A DNA stretch of 64,000 nucleotides from Gordionus sp. m RMFG-2023 (taxonomy: Eukaryota > Nematomorpha > Gordioida > Chordodea > Parachordodidae). Both the position numbers and the translations under genes were made by a program. Position 1 is the first letter of the stretch. Every line of letters starts with the position of its first letter. The notes under the pieces were generated by a model. The model saw nothing but the letters and a program-made list of their open reading frames with translations. It was not told where the DNA came from and searched no databases. Where the stretch lies: NCBI RefSeq assembly GCF_954871325.1, contig NC_088778.1:7101743-7165742 (forward strand), read 5' to 3'. Of this stretch, positions 25,001-38,800 are shown one piece after another.

Positions 25001-28000
25001 GGAGCACACATTCATCTCTATAGAATATCATAGCTAATGTTTTTTTTTACTATTTCTATAAAATTACATTAGTAACCGAACCGTATAATAAAAAGGAGAA
25101 GATAGAACCTTACATTTCTATAACTTTAAATGCTACGGTATAAAGATCTTTTTTGATGACTTATTTCAATTTTCTTCCATCCCCACGCTAAAAAAATATT
25201 ATTTCCATGTATAAGTAAAGATTTCACAGGCTGACGCTTATCCATATCTGTCATTCATGACTACCATTAGCACGTTGACAGGAATGTACGGCTTGGTTAT
25301 GGTTTATCGCGTCTCAAAACAACATCTCAAGCACGACCACATCGGGGCCAAATTTATAAGTATCCAGCTAGTTCTAATATTTAGTAACATTCAGGGGTCC
25401 TTGTTAGACCTTCTCGCCACCAAAAATGTTATAAAATGTGTGGCACCTTTCAATAGCCGGAGTAGAGGATCAGGTTTTTTAACATTTTTTTTTATATGGG
25501 TTTATAAATGGAAGAAATAAAAAAACAAATGAATAAACGGAGAGCGAATAGATTTAAAGTGAGCGGAGGTTTATAATTTAGTGTATATTTTAATTTTTGA
25601 CCTTTTTCTTAGAAGGTTATAAATCTGGATTAAGAAGTCAAAATGAGTGTCAAAAATCCTCCCATTAAGTTCATTTGGAGAAAAGCGAATCAAACTCCAT
25701 TAACCCTGGTTCGATGCTTGACGAAACAGTTCTTTCTAAAACCAACCTCTTGAACGAGGATAGGATTAGATCAATTAGAGTGATATAGTAAGGTTAAAAT
25801 AAGTTAAAAAATGGTTTATTAAAATATGTCGTTGTTTAGTAAATTGATAAGAAGTTTATAATTACCCATTTTTTTTCCTGCTTTTAAACCAATAAAATAA
25901 ATATTCATTAAACATTTATATGAGAATAATATTTTTCGAATTTCGTGAAATTTCAAAAATCGAATGAACCATTCATTTTTTTTAAAACTGTAACCGAGCC
26001 ATGAACCTTTATACATATCGGTTAGGGCCCCATCTAAAAATATAGTAATCAATTGATTCCGCAAGTTAAGTGAATCTCATAAACTCATCTTAATATCACT
26101 TTTTTTTCATTTAAATTCCTTGTATTTATATATATATATATACAGAACTCAACCATCTTCTTCTAGTTATGGAATGCTTTATTTTAGGCGTTTTACTGCA
26201 TCATTATTACAGAAGAGAAGCTTTGCATAAGTTAGCTAATTTAAATTAATATTTATTTACATAATGTTTTATTTACATACATAAAATTTATTTATCTGGC
26301 TCAGAGTTGTTAAGGAGCGCTACATTTTTTCAAAAACACCTGGAGTGCCCTCCCCCCTTTTTAAAATTGGTAAGCGGGTAGCTCCTTTTAGGGCTGGAGT
26401 GGAGGAGCGCACCTCCACCGCTCCTTTAAATTTAATGTATAATTTAAATTATTTTTTAAATATTAATAATATTTATTAATTAACATTCAATAAAATAATT
26501 TAATTTAAATTTATCCATTATTAAAGGTTTAGCCGAGTTTTATATTGATTTTTCATCTAATCATTTTAAATATTAAACATCAAGTTTTCCTTTTTATATT
26601 AAAATTTTTTTGGAAAATCTTGTAAGTTATATTAATATTCGTTTTATAGATATATAATAAAAAATAGTTTTCGATATTATGGATTTAGATATCATAGATG
26701 AAGAAATTGAAATTCCATATCCATCATACAAACAATAGTTTAAACTTCTAAAAGATGTTGATCCAAATGATCAAAGAAATTACGGGCAAAATGTCTTTTG
26801 TGTTTAAATAAACCTATTTAATTTTCAAAAGTGAGCAGCTTCAATCTAAAAAGCATCTAAAATAAAAAATCTTTCTTTTAAATACAAATTAATTTGGAAG
26901 ATTTTTTTGGATTCGATGAAATTGATCATCAGGAATATAATATATTGGACAAATATAAATAATGATACCAAAATTACTATTTTTGATAAATTCCCTGAAT
27001 TAAAAAATATCTTTATAAAATACAATACCCTGCTTCCCTCAGTGCTCCTGTGGAGTGCCTATTTAGTATTTCAAAACACGTCTTAGGGGAGAGGCGTGAA
27101 TGTTTGATAGATTCTAATTTAAAATTTATTACTTTTAAAAGCTAATAAAAGGTTATAAATATTTTGATAGATAATTTAATATAAATAAAGCTTTTTGATA
27201 AAAAAAAAGAGATTTTATTTCATATACCCTCTAAAAAAATGAAAATCAAAGGAGCGGTTACGGAGCGGCACTCCATTACTTGGAGCGGGAGCTAGCTCCT
27301 TTTAAAAATGTAGTAGCGGGAGGGAGCTAGCTACTTTTAAAAAGGAGCGTTAACAACTCTGATCTGGCTAGATCGTTTATAATCAATGCATGAGAAATCT
27401 GTTAATTATATTATTATTTATATAGTTTTATTTGAACCTTAATATCTTTTTTAAAATCTAATCTCTTTTAATCCCTAGATATAATAAAGATGGAAAACCT
27501 AGTCATTTTTTTTAACCTTTTTACTGTAGTATACAGTAGTATTTTTTGCGGTATTGACGACCAAATTGAAGACATAAAAATTTATAAATTTTTTAGGATA
27601 AACATTTTTAGTTGCCTTTTAATCGTAAACCTATATTATGTATACACCCCCCCCCCCCCCACCCCACTTGAATAAATTCGGATTTGTTTATATGATAAAT
27701 AAATAGCAATCAATATTTTATTTCTTAAAGTGTTTGTTATTTAAAAGAAAATAAGATCACTATAATGGTAACAATTCGATATCATGTTACACATTAATTA
27801 ACCTTGGCCTAAAATATAAAGGTTATGATAACTATAAACAAGAAAACGATAACTAAACTAAGCCTAAAGAGCAAACTAAAAATATGAACCCATCAAAATA
27901 TAACTATGTATTATAACCAATCATTCTTTATTTTTATAGCCATCCCCAGGTAAAACATATAGCAATTGCCCCCTCCAAATATTCCCAAGCACATAGCTAT

Positions 28001-30832
28001 AGCAAAGATGTAAATGCAGCATTATCTAAGAAAGCTGACATATTTCCTGAGAAAATCGCCAATGGAAATAATAATAACGCTCCAAGTACCAAGGATAAGG
28101 ATTACTTCAATAAAGAAGAGGAGTTAGACTCGGAGGCAAAAATTATAAGCGGTCCGGAATATGATGATTCACTAGGTAGGGCAAGTGAGAACGTCCCCGC
28201 TAAAACTCAAAAAAACGAGATTAATAAGAATAGGTAATATTTATTACTCTGTGTTCGATTCTTTAAAACATTTACTATCCTTTTTCTTTTTCACATACAA
28301 AGAAAGAAATTCTTTAATTGGTTTTCGTATTTTAGATTTAGAAAAAAGATATATAATTTACTTGAAATTTCTAAACTTAAGTTCAAAAACAGGACCTGTT
28401 TTCGCATATTATTAACTTTTTGATTACTGACAGTCTAATTAAGGATATGTTTTATAATATTTTTCCTTTTGCGCTTATATATTCCTTATACAGAAAAGGT
28501 TTTAAGGAATTCCTTAAACCAGCTCGGAAATTAACACTTGTTAGCGTTCTCAGATCTCAACAGCAAAATGAACAGCTGATTCAGACTCCTAGGCGACGAA
28601 TCACCGTACCCTCACAACAAGGTGGCCGAATGATTGGATTAGAACGTGTCGAACCCTCGGTAAATGTTTTAGAACCGCAACAAAATGATCCTATCGTGAA
28701 GGAGGGAAATTATTGTAAAACAAAATCATACATATTAAATTATTTTGTTTACATTTAAATATATTTGTTTATATAGACATCAGAGATCAACAGGCCTGGC
28801 CTGGGTACACGGGATAGGCCCGTATTTTAATTTTTTTTGGATATTCCCGGACTGGGCCTAAAAAATATTTTTTAAATAATTGGGTCGGGCTTAAAAACTA
28901 TTTTTACAATATATCCAGGCCGGGCTTTTAAAACCAAAAATTTTAAATCAAAACTTAAAAATAAATATAATTTAATTTGAAAAATCCGGGCCGAGCTGAA
29001 AATATAAAATCCGGGCCTGGCCGAAAAAGAAATTCCAAGTTGGAAAAGACCAGGCGTGCCGTCAAATGGTACCTTTGCCGATCTCGGATAAATATATTTG
29101 TTGTTTCATGCCATGTTCTAACTTTAAAGGTGCATTCAAGTTTATTTTGGAAGGATTCAGAGAAAGAAATTTAATAATTTTCCTTTTTTTTAAATTATAT
29201 TTCTTCAATATCTATTTATAGATGCTCAAAATTTAAATAACAATAACAATCACCTTGTCTATTACAACCAGGATATGGGAAAGGAATTTTACGATCTCGC
29301 GGATAATTATAAATTCCAGGATAAAAAATATGGAAACTTTAATAAGAATATTGCAAATATTTTGATCCCCGAGGATACATCTGTCCCTTCCTTCTCTCCC
29401 TCATTCTCTAATATAGACCATGAAGGCTATATAAATACATCGCCATCAACTTCAAGGTTTATTATTTTTTTATAAATTATTAAAACAATTAATAATAACT
29501 TGGACTTTGTAAGAGACTTTTGAATTCTTGGGGAAAATATTGGTTTTAACCATTCAATAATCTGATTAAAGATAAATAAATGCTTTTGTTTGATTCAGTA
29601 AACTCCAATCTCAAATCAACAGTATTTTGATACTTGTTTATATCCGGGGAGAGATATAAATATTAATAATCAAATATTTAAGAAATTATAATGATAAGTG
29701 AAGATAATCAAATTTATACTAGATGCTTGGAAATAATTCTGAAATTAATTTTGTCGCTGTCCTAACCTTCATTTAAAAAAAAGGTCTAAAATCATAGGGA
29801 TAATATTTTAAAAAATATTTAATTATAAATTAAATTTACATAATGGAATTTTTTTAAAGTTGTATTTAAATTCAAGTTATTGTTTTTCTTTGAAAAACAA
29901 TTAGATTAATAATGGTAGATCATAATATTGTGCAATTATTAACGGCCCTCGCGTTGTTGGAGGTTCTAGTACAATTAAAAATACCTCTGGGTGTATTTAA
30001 TATTTTTCTAATTTCAAAAAAATCGATTTTATCAACTTGATTTTCTTTTAATTACATAATTGAAATAAACAAAAAAAATTGTTGGAATAAACTTTAAAAA
30101 TGTATTAGATTTGATTTATTTAAAATATAATTGAACTCGAATTGATTTAAATCAAATACATTTTTGTTAACACACCCAACTATAATTTTATTTTTATCAT
30201 ATTTAATTTAATAATTACACTTATATTTTGAAATTTCCCTAAGCTTTGAGCATTCGAAGTCGATCTCCATAGATTCATTGTTCTCGCCCATTTCTGCCAG
30301 GAGTAATGAGACCCCGAAATTTGATACAAATAACATCGCTAAAATTTCTCATAACTATCAAATCATTCCGAATAATAATGATCTTAGCGGATTTCTAATT
30401 TTTTCAGATGCAATCGAAAGTAGGGAAGGAAACTTTGATAATCTAGTGCTTACTAATCCTTCCTGTTCTTCTTCCTATACTGAAGATGACACTCTACCTT
30501 ACAAGGTTTATCATAATTGCAATAACGAAAATGATGTAGATATGACTGGTCGCAATACCTATCATTTACTCAAAGGTTTCCAGCGTTTCAGACCATTTGA
30601 TTGGAGAGATAACAAGTTTAGTTTCAAAAATCCTCTTTTCCAAGAATACAGGCGTATCGAAAATCGCGTCGGATCCCTAAAGTCTTTCAAATCATTGACG
30701 AGATTGGAATATTTAGCTTGCCTCAACCCTCATGGTACTCATGACGATTACAATCAGACTAAGTTAATTGATAACTGTACAAAATGCAATACCATTGATT
30801 TAGCGGAGAGTGAGATCCATAAATCGTTATAA
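19074..30832 (+). CDS. SLC51A: Organic solute transporter alpha-like protein (10 exons)
   Basis: Member of the Solute_trans_a family (OST-alpha/TMEM184). In vertebrates OST-alpha pairs with OST-beta to export bile acids and steroids across the basolateral membrane; the substrate here is unknown. Exons: 19074-19226, 21925-21998, 23840-23998, 24307-24421, 25230-25473, 26146-26230, 27940-28233, 28494-28714, 29222-29456, 30244-30832; 2169 nt, 722 aa, with phases consistent throughout. Family signatures in order: GIYVPRSGVLVDF (about 63), LIVEYFGGK (88-96), CCCPCLPR (117-124), QTALVRPVLIF, GAKFISIQLVLIF, CVAPFNSRSRGS and HHYYRRE (about 268-274). About seven hydrophobic helices lie within the first 270 residues. 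Vertebrate OST-alpha has about 340 residues; here a hydrophilic, Asn/Ser-rich tail of about 447 residues follows, in four exons. The donor of exon 3 (GTTTAA) is weak and its position is inferred from protein continuity. An upstream noncoding exon is possible, because CAG lies just before the ATG. Confidence 0.9.
19858..20515. mobile_element. TCGCGA-rich nonautonomous element in OST-alpha intron 1
   Basis: Around ten copies of TCGCGA or one-base variants (ATCGCGAA, TTCGCGAT, CCGCGAAA) occur within about 660 bases of otherwise about 70-75% AT DNA. The margins look inverted: GGTCAATAGTGAAACTTTTATCGCGAA on the left resembles the reverse complement of the right margin (GGTACACTTTTCTCGC, then TAAACTTTTATCGTGAA). 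The spaced motifs resemble subterminal transposase-binding repeats. No coding capacity was found. Confidence 0.5.
21384..21552. mobile_element. hAT MITE, AGAGACCTGCAG family, copy 2
   Basis: Begins CAGAGACCTGCAGAGGTACC, identical over the first 20 bases to copy 1, and ends GTCTCTG. It is 169 bp, noncoding, in intron 1 of the OST-alpha gene. Flanking 8-mers (ATATATTT, ATATAACA) match only partly. Confidence 0.65.
22409..23514 (-). mobile_element. Decayed hAT with C-terminal transposase remnant
   Basis: TAGAGGTCTGCATTGGGTGG at the left and its near-exact reverse complement at the right form terminal inverted repeats of about 30 bp. Flanking 8-mers ATATAGGC and GTATAGGT match at six positions. 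The minus strand near 22760-22920 reads LPKLSRLARKILAIP and SSERGFSNGGR, the hAT dimerisation region, closely resembling the transposase at 43914-45801 (LARKILAIPATSTTSERTFSKTGR). Little other coding sequence survives. It is inserted in intron 2 of the OST-alpha gene, antisense to it. Confidence 0.8.
26302..27361 (+). mobile_element. hAT element with perfect 8-bp target duplication
   Basis: Ends CAGAGTTGTTAAGGAGCG and (reverse complement) CAGAGTTGTTAACGCTCC. The target duplication ATCTGGCT is exact at 26294-26301 and 27362-27369. It is 1060 bp. The interior holds a decayed plus-strand dimerisation domain near 27020-27150 (CLPQCS/LPSVLLWSAYLV region and a RRECLIDSNLK-like end after frame changes), so it is nonautonomous. 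Both margins repeat GGAGCG/GCTCC words. It sits in intron 6 of the OST-alpha gene. Confidence 0.85.
28781..29088. mobile_element. hAT MITE, AGAGATC family, copy 3
   Basis: Starts CAGAGATCAACAGGCCTGGCC and ends GCCGATCTCGG. Flanks ATAGACAT and ATAAATAT match at six of eight positions. The interior is rich in CCGGGC/GGCCTG words between AT tracts, as in copies 1 and 2. It lies in intron 8 of the OST-alpha gene. Confidence 0.65.
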
Positions 30833-31044
30833 AAATAAATTCGCCCCCCCCCTCCCCCCACCTCATTAAAACAGGAAATGGTCATTTAAATTTTATACAT
30901 TTTAAAGAACCTTCCCTTCTTTTGATGTTTTAATTATGCATTCATTCACTCCTCTACGAATGTATGTGTGCACAATTATATCTATGTCGATACAAACTTG
31001 CCTTATGTCATATTTTATTTCAGATTACAAAATTATAGAAACAG

Positions 31045-31545
31045 GATATGTTATAAACAACCAATATTTTTATTTATAAAAATATTATATTTTTTTATCC
31101 GTAAATTAAATGAAGCCTGAATTGCATATAATAAATAGTATATTTCGCAATATCTGATTATAAAATATCGTCCATTATTCGTAAGTGATTTATTTTGTGC
31201 TTTTAATATTTAAAAATACCGCACGAATTTTATTTATCAACCATTTTAGAGACTCCTTTGTTTGAATTTAGAAAACAACTTTTGATTAAAAAAAATATAC
31301 ATTGCAGCTAGAAGTTTTCTTCAAAATTAAATTGATTGCCATGTCTAAATTTATTTTAAAAATATGGCCACTGAAGAAAACAAAAGAATTTAAGATTTCA
31401 TAAATTTGATATATGTCTCAAAAAAAAATGTTTATTAAATTAAAGGTTGTATCAAAGTGTATATCAAATTATTCTTCTTTATATAAATTGTGTCACGTCG
31501 GTCACTATTTGGAAACTGGTAAAAATTTCCTTATTTTCTTCCTCT
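31045..31545. repeat. Diverged dispersed repeat, copy 2
   Basis: Same order of motifs as about 1-900: TTTTTTATCCGTAAAT, TATTTAAAAATACCGC, AAGAATTTAAGATTTCA, TTATTAAATTAAAGGTTGT and GTGTCACGTCGGTCAC. No coding capacity. Confidence 0.5.
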
Positions 31546-32399
31546 ATCTACATTTTTGGCTTTCTAGACTTGATAAGTGAGTTTTAATTAAAAATTGGTT
31601 GGGAGATTATATATGGTCTCATTTTAAGATTTGTTTATTAATATCATGGGGTTGCTATAGTAAAATGTGAGGACATAAAAACAAGGATATATTTGAGAAA
31701 TTTGCACAATTTTCTGTGATGTAAACGCTGCTTGCAAAGATTTTTGGAACAGACTAGTCATATTTTAAAATTGTTATATCACTCAAATTTTTATATTAAA
31801 CTCTGTTATTTTAGACATTTATGAAATTAAATTTTATAATTATAAAACTTCGGAAGACTTTATATTATGAGAATTTTTTAAATTGCGGAAAAATATAGCG
31901 AAATGTATTTCATATTTTACTTATAAAACGGTATTTAAAAAATGCAATAATAAAATTTTTACTTAATTATCAACTAATATTTAAATATAATCTTGATTTC
32001 GAATATTAATGTATTTTTTAAAAATTTAATTGTCTTTTTTGCCTAGCAACAATTTAAGATTCTTTGGTTTTTATTAGAGTTTAACTGAACTGCATAGTTA
32101 GTAAAACATATGCTTGTGACTGTTTCACTCTGCTCCATAGCTCTAAAATTTGTTCAATATACAATGAGATTGATTGCTAATTAATAGGGTTCTTGCTTCA
32201 TGCGCAAATTTTTTATAGACAATTATAAAAACTAAAAGATATAAGTCAAATTTATATGATTGGATAAATCTGACAAATAAATCATATTAAAATATGAAAT
32301 AATAGGAACATTCATTATAAATTATATGTTCTATCTTATAGAAAGAAAATAAATAAAAATTTAAATAATTTATACTGACTTCCTATCTTCAGTCACAAC

Positions 32400-32545
32400 A
32401 TGGAAGGGAGGGGGGATAGGTTTAAAAGGTTCCCTGTGGTCTGGATTTAGAATATGATCAGTGTCTCCTCGACGAGGTGAAAAGTCACCTAAGGGTGTTG
32501 ATGTTAGGAAGGGCATCCGATTGTAAAACCCCAGTTCAAAATCCC
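32400..32545 (+). repeat. SINE/LINE-like dispersed repeat fragment
   Basis: Contains GTCACCTAAGGGTGTTGATG followed by TTAGGAAGGGCATCCG and ATTGTAAAACCCCAG. The GGAAGGGCATCCG-N-TAAAAC signature recurs in retroposon families of several animals. It is about 145 bp with no tail seen, so it is a fragment. The class is uncertain. Confidence 0.45.
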
Positions 32546-32813
32546 TAATGATTATATATTATCTTAAATTATGAATTTTTATGGCTAAATTTATAAGGAA
32601 AATTAATGTGTTAGGTAGTCTATGCAACTTGTAAGTCTCTGGTTTATACTAAAACATTATGGTAGATAATTTTAAAAATATTTATATATTTAATATCACA
32701 GTCATGTACATTTATCTTTGATATTGTATGACAAATTTTCAAAAATCTTTCTTTGATTTTCGAGAAAGAAAGGTTTAAAAATATATATATAATTTTAAAT
32801 GATCAATTCTCTA

Positions 32814-35800
32814 TCAAAGTGTTTTGAATTGGTTAGTAAAATTGAGCGGGTTCATATTTTCTGCAATGAAGTGAGGAATATTAGGTCCAAAGTACATCTT
32901 GACATTACTGGTAAGAGCCTCGTACAATTTGAGCTGGAGAAATTGAGGTGAGTACAAGAGCTAAAGTTTAAAATAAATATATATATAATTTATAATTATA
33001 TTTGGCATATGATCAACTTAAAAAAATAAGATTTCAAATTCTTTTTTCAAGATTTGGAGAGCCGGATTCGTGACAAGACCTATCAGCCTAATTTCTTATG
33101 ACATAGACTTGCTACCGCCATTATTCGTTATAACCATCTCTTCCCTCAAATAATCTGCCATGCCTGGCCCGAACCCGGCCCTAACCTCTTTTTAAATTTC
33201 TTATCCTTTCTTCTTAATACTATTTTTCACCTGTTAATTTTATCTTAGAAAAAATAATTATACGCCATTATCTATTTATAATATATTATATTAGCTACTA
33301 TTCAAATAAAGAAACCAATGACCAATTAAAAAAATATATTCATTAATATATATAAATATAATACTAAAAAGGTGTTTTAAAAATTTTTATGAAAGCTTTT
33401 AGAAAATTTGAAAAGACCAAAAATAGATTTAATTGAAGATTAGACATAAAATATACAAATCACAATATAATATAGTTAATGTGTTAAATATTAAATTATG
33501 CTGGGAATATTTTATTAGAATATTCGTTATAATATATAATTTGTAAAATTAAAATGAATTTGATTAATATAAGGTTATTTAATAGTTTTAAGATGGTGAG
33601 ATGTAAAATTGGCTTTCATCTATCCATCAATGAAGAATATGAAGCTAATAAAGTTAGTTTGGATTATACTAATTGCGACTTTTTGTCGAAGGAAAATCTT
33701 AGTTTGGATTTTCAGTGTTAGATGTAATGTGATGCCCTAGATTCTTGAAGAAGGCTAGGATATGATAAAAAAGAGCTTAACATGTAGCAATCATTGGTAA
33801 ATAAATGGTTGGAAGGCAAAGCAGAAGAATATTTTGTCGATTTGCTCTGTCCTAAGTTGGCAATAGCGGTGCAAGTGGATCTACACACAGTTTAGGAACT
33901 AACCACATTTCCATGAAATATTAGATGACTCATGACGTTTACCACCTATATTGCAAAGTCCAGTCAGTTAAAGTAGAAGTGAATTCGAGCAGATTTCAAA
34001 GCGCGACATATAATATCATTGCATTTGGTATGTCTTAACAAACTGCCTCCACCTTGCAATGATGGAAATGGCGACCTTTAGAGTCAACGGGGGTTTGAAG
34101 GTGCACATGAGTATGGTATTACCAATATAACAGTTAAGTATGAGTCGAATGGCATAATGTAGCTCATCGTTTGTAAGTAATAAGTCGAGATTACTTGAAG
34201 GGATTGCTTCAAGGAATTCATAAGAGTTTCCAGAAGTTGAAAAGATAATCTTCAAAAGGTTGGCTTCTCAATTTATTAAATTCAATTAAGTTGCCAACAA
34301 GGGTAAATCCCAGTTCATTTGCAATGGGGAAGAGAGACTAGGAAAGACTTTCTAAGGTTAATAACCTGATGAATAGAGGATCTGGATGTACTAGCTTTTT
34401 GATGAGTTGGTCACATAATAAATGCGAAGATTGACCGAGAGTAAGGAAGGTGAGGATATATACAATTCAACCCACTTTGGTTGGCAGTTTTTATTTCATG
34501 TTCGCGGAACTGCAGGATATTGAAAAATATGATGTATCGATCGTAAGAGGGTGGTATGGATAATTTTGGGTACTAGATACTTTAATATAAAAAATGCCTG
34601 GTGTGCCGTCCTGAATTGTCCAAAATTTTTTTAGAAAACGAGTCTTCATGCCTATAAGGAGACCCTAGATATGTAAAACCCTCTTTTTCATTATTGTTGA
34701 CCTAAAATAATTTTGAACATTGCTGCTTATGAGACAGTACTCATTCTTAAGAGAATTTATTTTTAGACATATGTTCTCATACTCATAAAATTCTATTAGA
34801 TCTGGTTTACTTGGTCAGTGGTGTCCCCTATTATTCTATCATCTATATAACAGTTACATTGGTGATTGATATCTTTTGTCAAGCTCCAACAATTAACGTT
34901 AAGCGGTTGTAAAGCTGGCCTTTACAAGGACCGACTGTACGTAGATATCAATCCCTGTGATTACATTTTTATAAATATACTATACCAATATATTCACACC
35001 CTAGGAAGCAGTGCCATTCTTGTAGTTTGTCAACTCTTATTATCCTAAATTTTCATAAATTCTACAAGACTGCTATTTCAGAACAACACACCATTATTTG
35101 GAGATAAACTGATTTCATCATCAGAAGACATCCAACGATGACCCGTTTGGACCAATCCTCTTTTGTCTTGGAATAGATAATCAATACCCACTGCAAGCTT
35201 AATTTACACTCTGGTAAATTGATAAAGGAATAATAGATCGCTTAACCAAATCAACCAAGCAAAAGGCATAATAAAATCTTATCAGAAAATGGGTCTAAAA
35301 TTAATTTCTCTTAAAATATAACTCTATTTTTAAAAAAATTTAAATATTGGTTTGAATAAGTAAAATTTTTATCAAAATTTTAACATGCATAAAATAAAAA
35401 ACTGCGAATGACGAGTATATAAATGAAGTTGGGGATATTTGATCCCCAATACTGAGTAATTTATTGAAAATTTGCCCCAATCTCAAAGAAGCAGGGTTGT
35501 GTATTTTACAGGTCAAATACGATTCGGTCAATTGACTTTGACCGGTCAAATTCAAATAAGTGTTTTTTTAAACAATATTAATATTTTGTGTAAAATATTA
35601 AAATGAATCTATATTAATTTTATAATCTTATTTATGACATTCAATAACTAATATTTCGCTCTCCGTGGCAGAGTCTTGTTCTGATTCATATTCAATATTA
35701 TCATTTTCCTTAATATTTTTAATCAAGTCGAGATCTTCAATCGATTTTATTTTAGTAAGAATATTAACCCAAATAGACCAATTTTTTTTGGAAGAAGTAG

Positions 35801-38800
35801 AACTAGAAATTATTTTTAAAAAAGCCACTTCTCTTAATGAGCATGGTGAGAAAAGCTCATTTCACTAACTTGAACCCGGAATCTGATTGTTTCTTATGGT
35901 AGTTACTGCTTTCCATACAGTTTGCTATTAAACATGCTGCTTTAACTCCTATTTATGATATCATTTGAAATATTTTAATCATCAATAACTTGTAATAGAC
36001 TTTCTTATGTTATTTCATATACTTCATTAAATTCACTGCTAGTAGATGCGTCCTTTAATATGAGAGACCCAATATATAAGCAGCATTCAAGGAAGATTAA
36101 ATTTCCATTTATAAATGATATTTTAGTTAACTATTTTAGATCATCACATAATGTCCAATTCTAAGATATCTGAATGATTATGATTTACTTATCGGTTTAT
36201 ATATAATTTATTTAACAATATTAACGCATAATTTATATTCGCTCTTTGATATTCTGTATTTTCTAAGATTTTATTATTTGTGTTAGAGATTTTTTAAAAA
36301 TGATTAGTTATAATAAATTTTGTATGATTAAGTGGCAATAAATTTTTTGATATTTCAAAAAAAAATTTTTCCCCCTCCCATAGAAAATTCTTGAGTACTG
36401 GCCTGAATACATGTTTCAATTAAATGTATAATTATCCTCCGATATCCTGTTTCCCTATATCGTAAAAAACTTTCTCTCAGGACTAAAGGGTATTTTTTAA
36501 AACATCAAAAAACAAATTGAGTTGGAAAGCCAAAGTTAACTATGAATTACCTGTGCCCTTCCCAAAACAATATAAATATTTGACTATTTCTTAAAACCGT
36601 GATCGATTATAATAGGTAGATATATATTTTTTTTGTTCGGATTTGATATGAATATTTTATGATATTAAAATTATTACACTTACTTTGTTAGATTCAACGT
36701 TTTTCAGGGCTTCGTAATAAGCGGAATCAGCTTGAGACCTTTTTCGAGCTAATGTCGCTTCATCTTTAATTTTAATATATAAGGTATTTTATTCTCTTTT
36801 ATTAATATTAATATTTCATTTAATCATTTCTAATTTTTTTCGATTTATATCTCAACCATTCTATATTTACCATCTATCTGAGACATCTTCTTAAGAGACT
36901 CCTTCTCCATTATCCTTTGATCTTGAGTTATTTGGGCTACCTGAGAAATCTTTTCAGCCTCTAGAAAAAAATGTGTTCCATAAGAGATATAAAAAAATAT
37001 ATAACATGAAAGAAGAAAAAAAAATTCAACCTCAACAATTTATAACCGCTAAATATTAATGAACTAGTCCATTTAAAAATATGAAAGGCAAAAGTTTTTA
37101 AACAAATTGTCCAGCAAATTATAAAAATTTCTTTTTAAGAGTTAGCCATATGCTGTAGGTTTAGAAAACGCACTCTAAAAATATTAAATCTGCACCTATG
37201 AATCGTTGATCTAAGGAGTGCTTTCACTTGACATTTTTAAGAGGTTGGGAGTGGATATTAATAAAATAATTTTCACAAAACTAGATTTAATATTAATTTT
37301 TGGCCAAGCACAGTCAATTTTAGGCTATTTTATAGTGCTGTAAACATTTTTAAAAAAATCGAACGCGTTCACGTTCAAATTCAAAAGAAGGAACGCGTTC
37401 ATACGTTCAAAATTTTATGATAAATTTTTTTTTAAATTTAATTTAATATAAATAAATGCCTTATATTTTTCAACACAATATATTAGCCATGATAAAAAAT
37501 AATAGTTTTATTTTGATAATATAATTATAAATACAATATAATAGAACGATAAAAAAATAAATTTATAAAAAAATTTTCTTATTAATTTTTAATAATAATT
37601 GCTTTTCAAAATTTTCATCTGATAGGCATGAACGCTTGTCAGTTAATACAGAGTTAGCTATACTAAAAACTCGCTCAACAGGGGCGGATGAAGGGATTGC
37701 GGTGTTATACTTAATAAACAATTCTTTTAAAAGGGGGAATTTATTAAAAAAATTTAATGTTTTATCCATTGTTTCAAAAAATTGAGCTATGTTATCATCC
37801 TCCAATCTGCCCTCTTCTTCCTCGTCAAATAAAAAGGATATCTCGGAATTGATTTTAAAACAGCGAAATATTTTTGATATTTGGGCCATGGTAATTCTAA
37901 TTCATCTAATATTGAATTTTGATTTTCAGAATCTGATTATGAAATATTTATATCCATGCAAATGCTAATCTATTAAATTAAAATATAAAATATTCAAATT
38001 AATAAACTTTAATCTTATCTTCTCTAGCAGTAGCACTATAGTACGTTAATTGCAATATGAAAAAGGAAAAAGTAAAAACAGCTGATTAAAAAATATAAGA
38101 CTTTTTTGTTAAAAAATTGGATTAAATATTAATTTTTCAAATAAATAAAAATATAAGACTTTTTTGTTAAAAAATGCGGATTAATATTAATTTTTCAAAT
38201 ATATAAAAATAAAAAGTGTTTTTAAAATTGAACGAACGTAAAATTGAACGCGTTCATCAAAGAAAAGGAACGCGTTCACGTTCAAAGTTCGTCAAAAAAA
38301 AAGGAACGCCGTTCATCACCTTTTTTCAAAAAAACGAACTTCGTTTCGTTTACAACACTACTATTTTAGTATGATTTGCTATATATGCATTATATATGAT
38401 ATTATTATATTTTATAATCACCCATTGTGCACCTTTTTTAAATTTTATAAACAAAAATTACCATAAAATATGTATGGAAAAAAAGTTATAATTATATTTC
38501 TATTGTGTGACTATGTTATATAATTTGATGATTTTACAATAGTAACCTGTTTGTTTTACTTTTATTTAATAAATTCTCATAAATATAATTGAAATGGAAC
38601 ATTTTAAAGCAAAAAAAATAAAGTGTTTATTTTGCTCCACTTGCATTTTAATCTTGTCAAATAAATTTTCACAAAAATATTTTGCAAAATTTTTCAAGCT
38701 ATCATTTAGAAAGTATTGAAAATCACCTCTCAATTTTTTATTTATACCAATCTATAAGCTATTCTTATATTTGAATCTAAACCTTAGAATCGTTTATCCC

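Larger units (their letters stand above)
30833..32813. other. Gap between convergent OST-alpha and erlin 3' ends
   Basis: No gene was found. It contains a C-rich run just after the OST-alpha stop codon (30844-30861), the second copy of the dispersed repeat (about 31045-31545) and a short SINE/LINE-like fragment (32400-32545). The two genes end tail to tail about 2 kb apart, so both 3' UTRs and poly(A) signals must lie here. Confidence 0.4.

Noticed and set aside
36661-36683. Erlin ending by read-through after exon 10
   Set aside because: A strong GTAAGT donor is present and the exon at 32960-32814 restores the conserved erlin C-terminus in phase.
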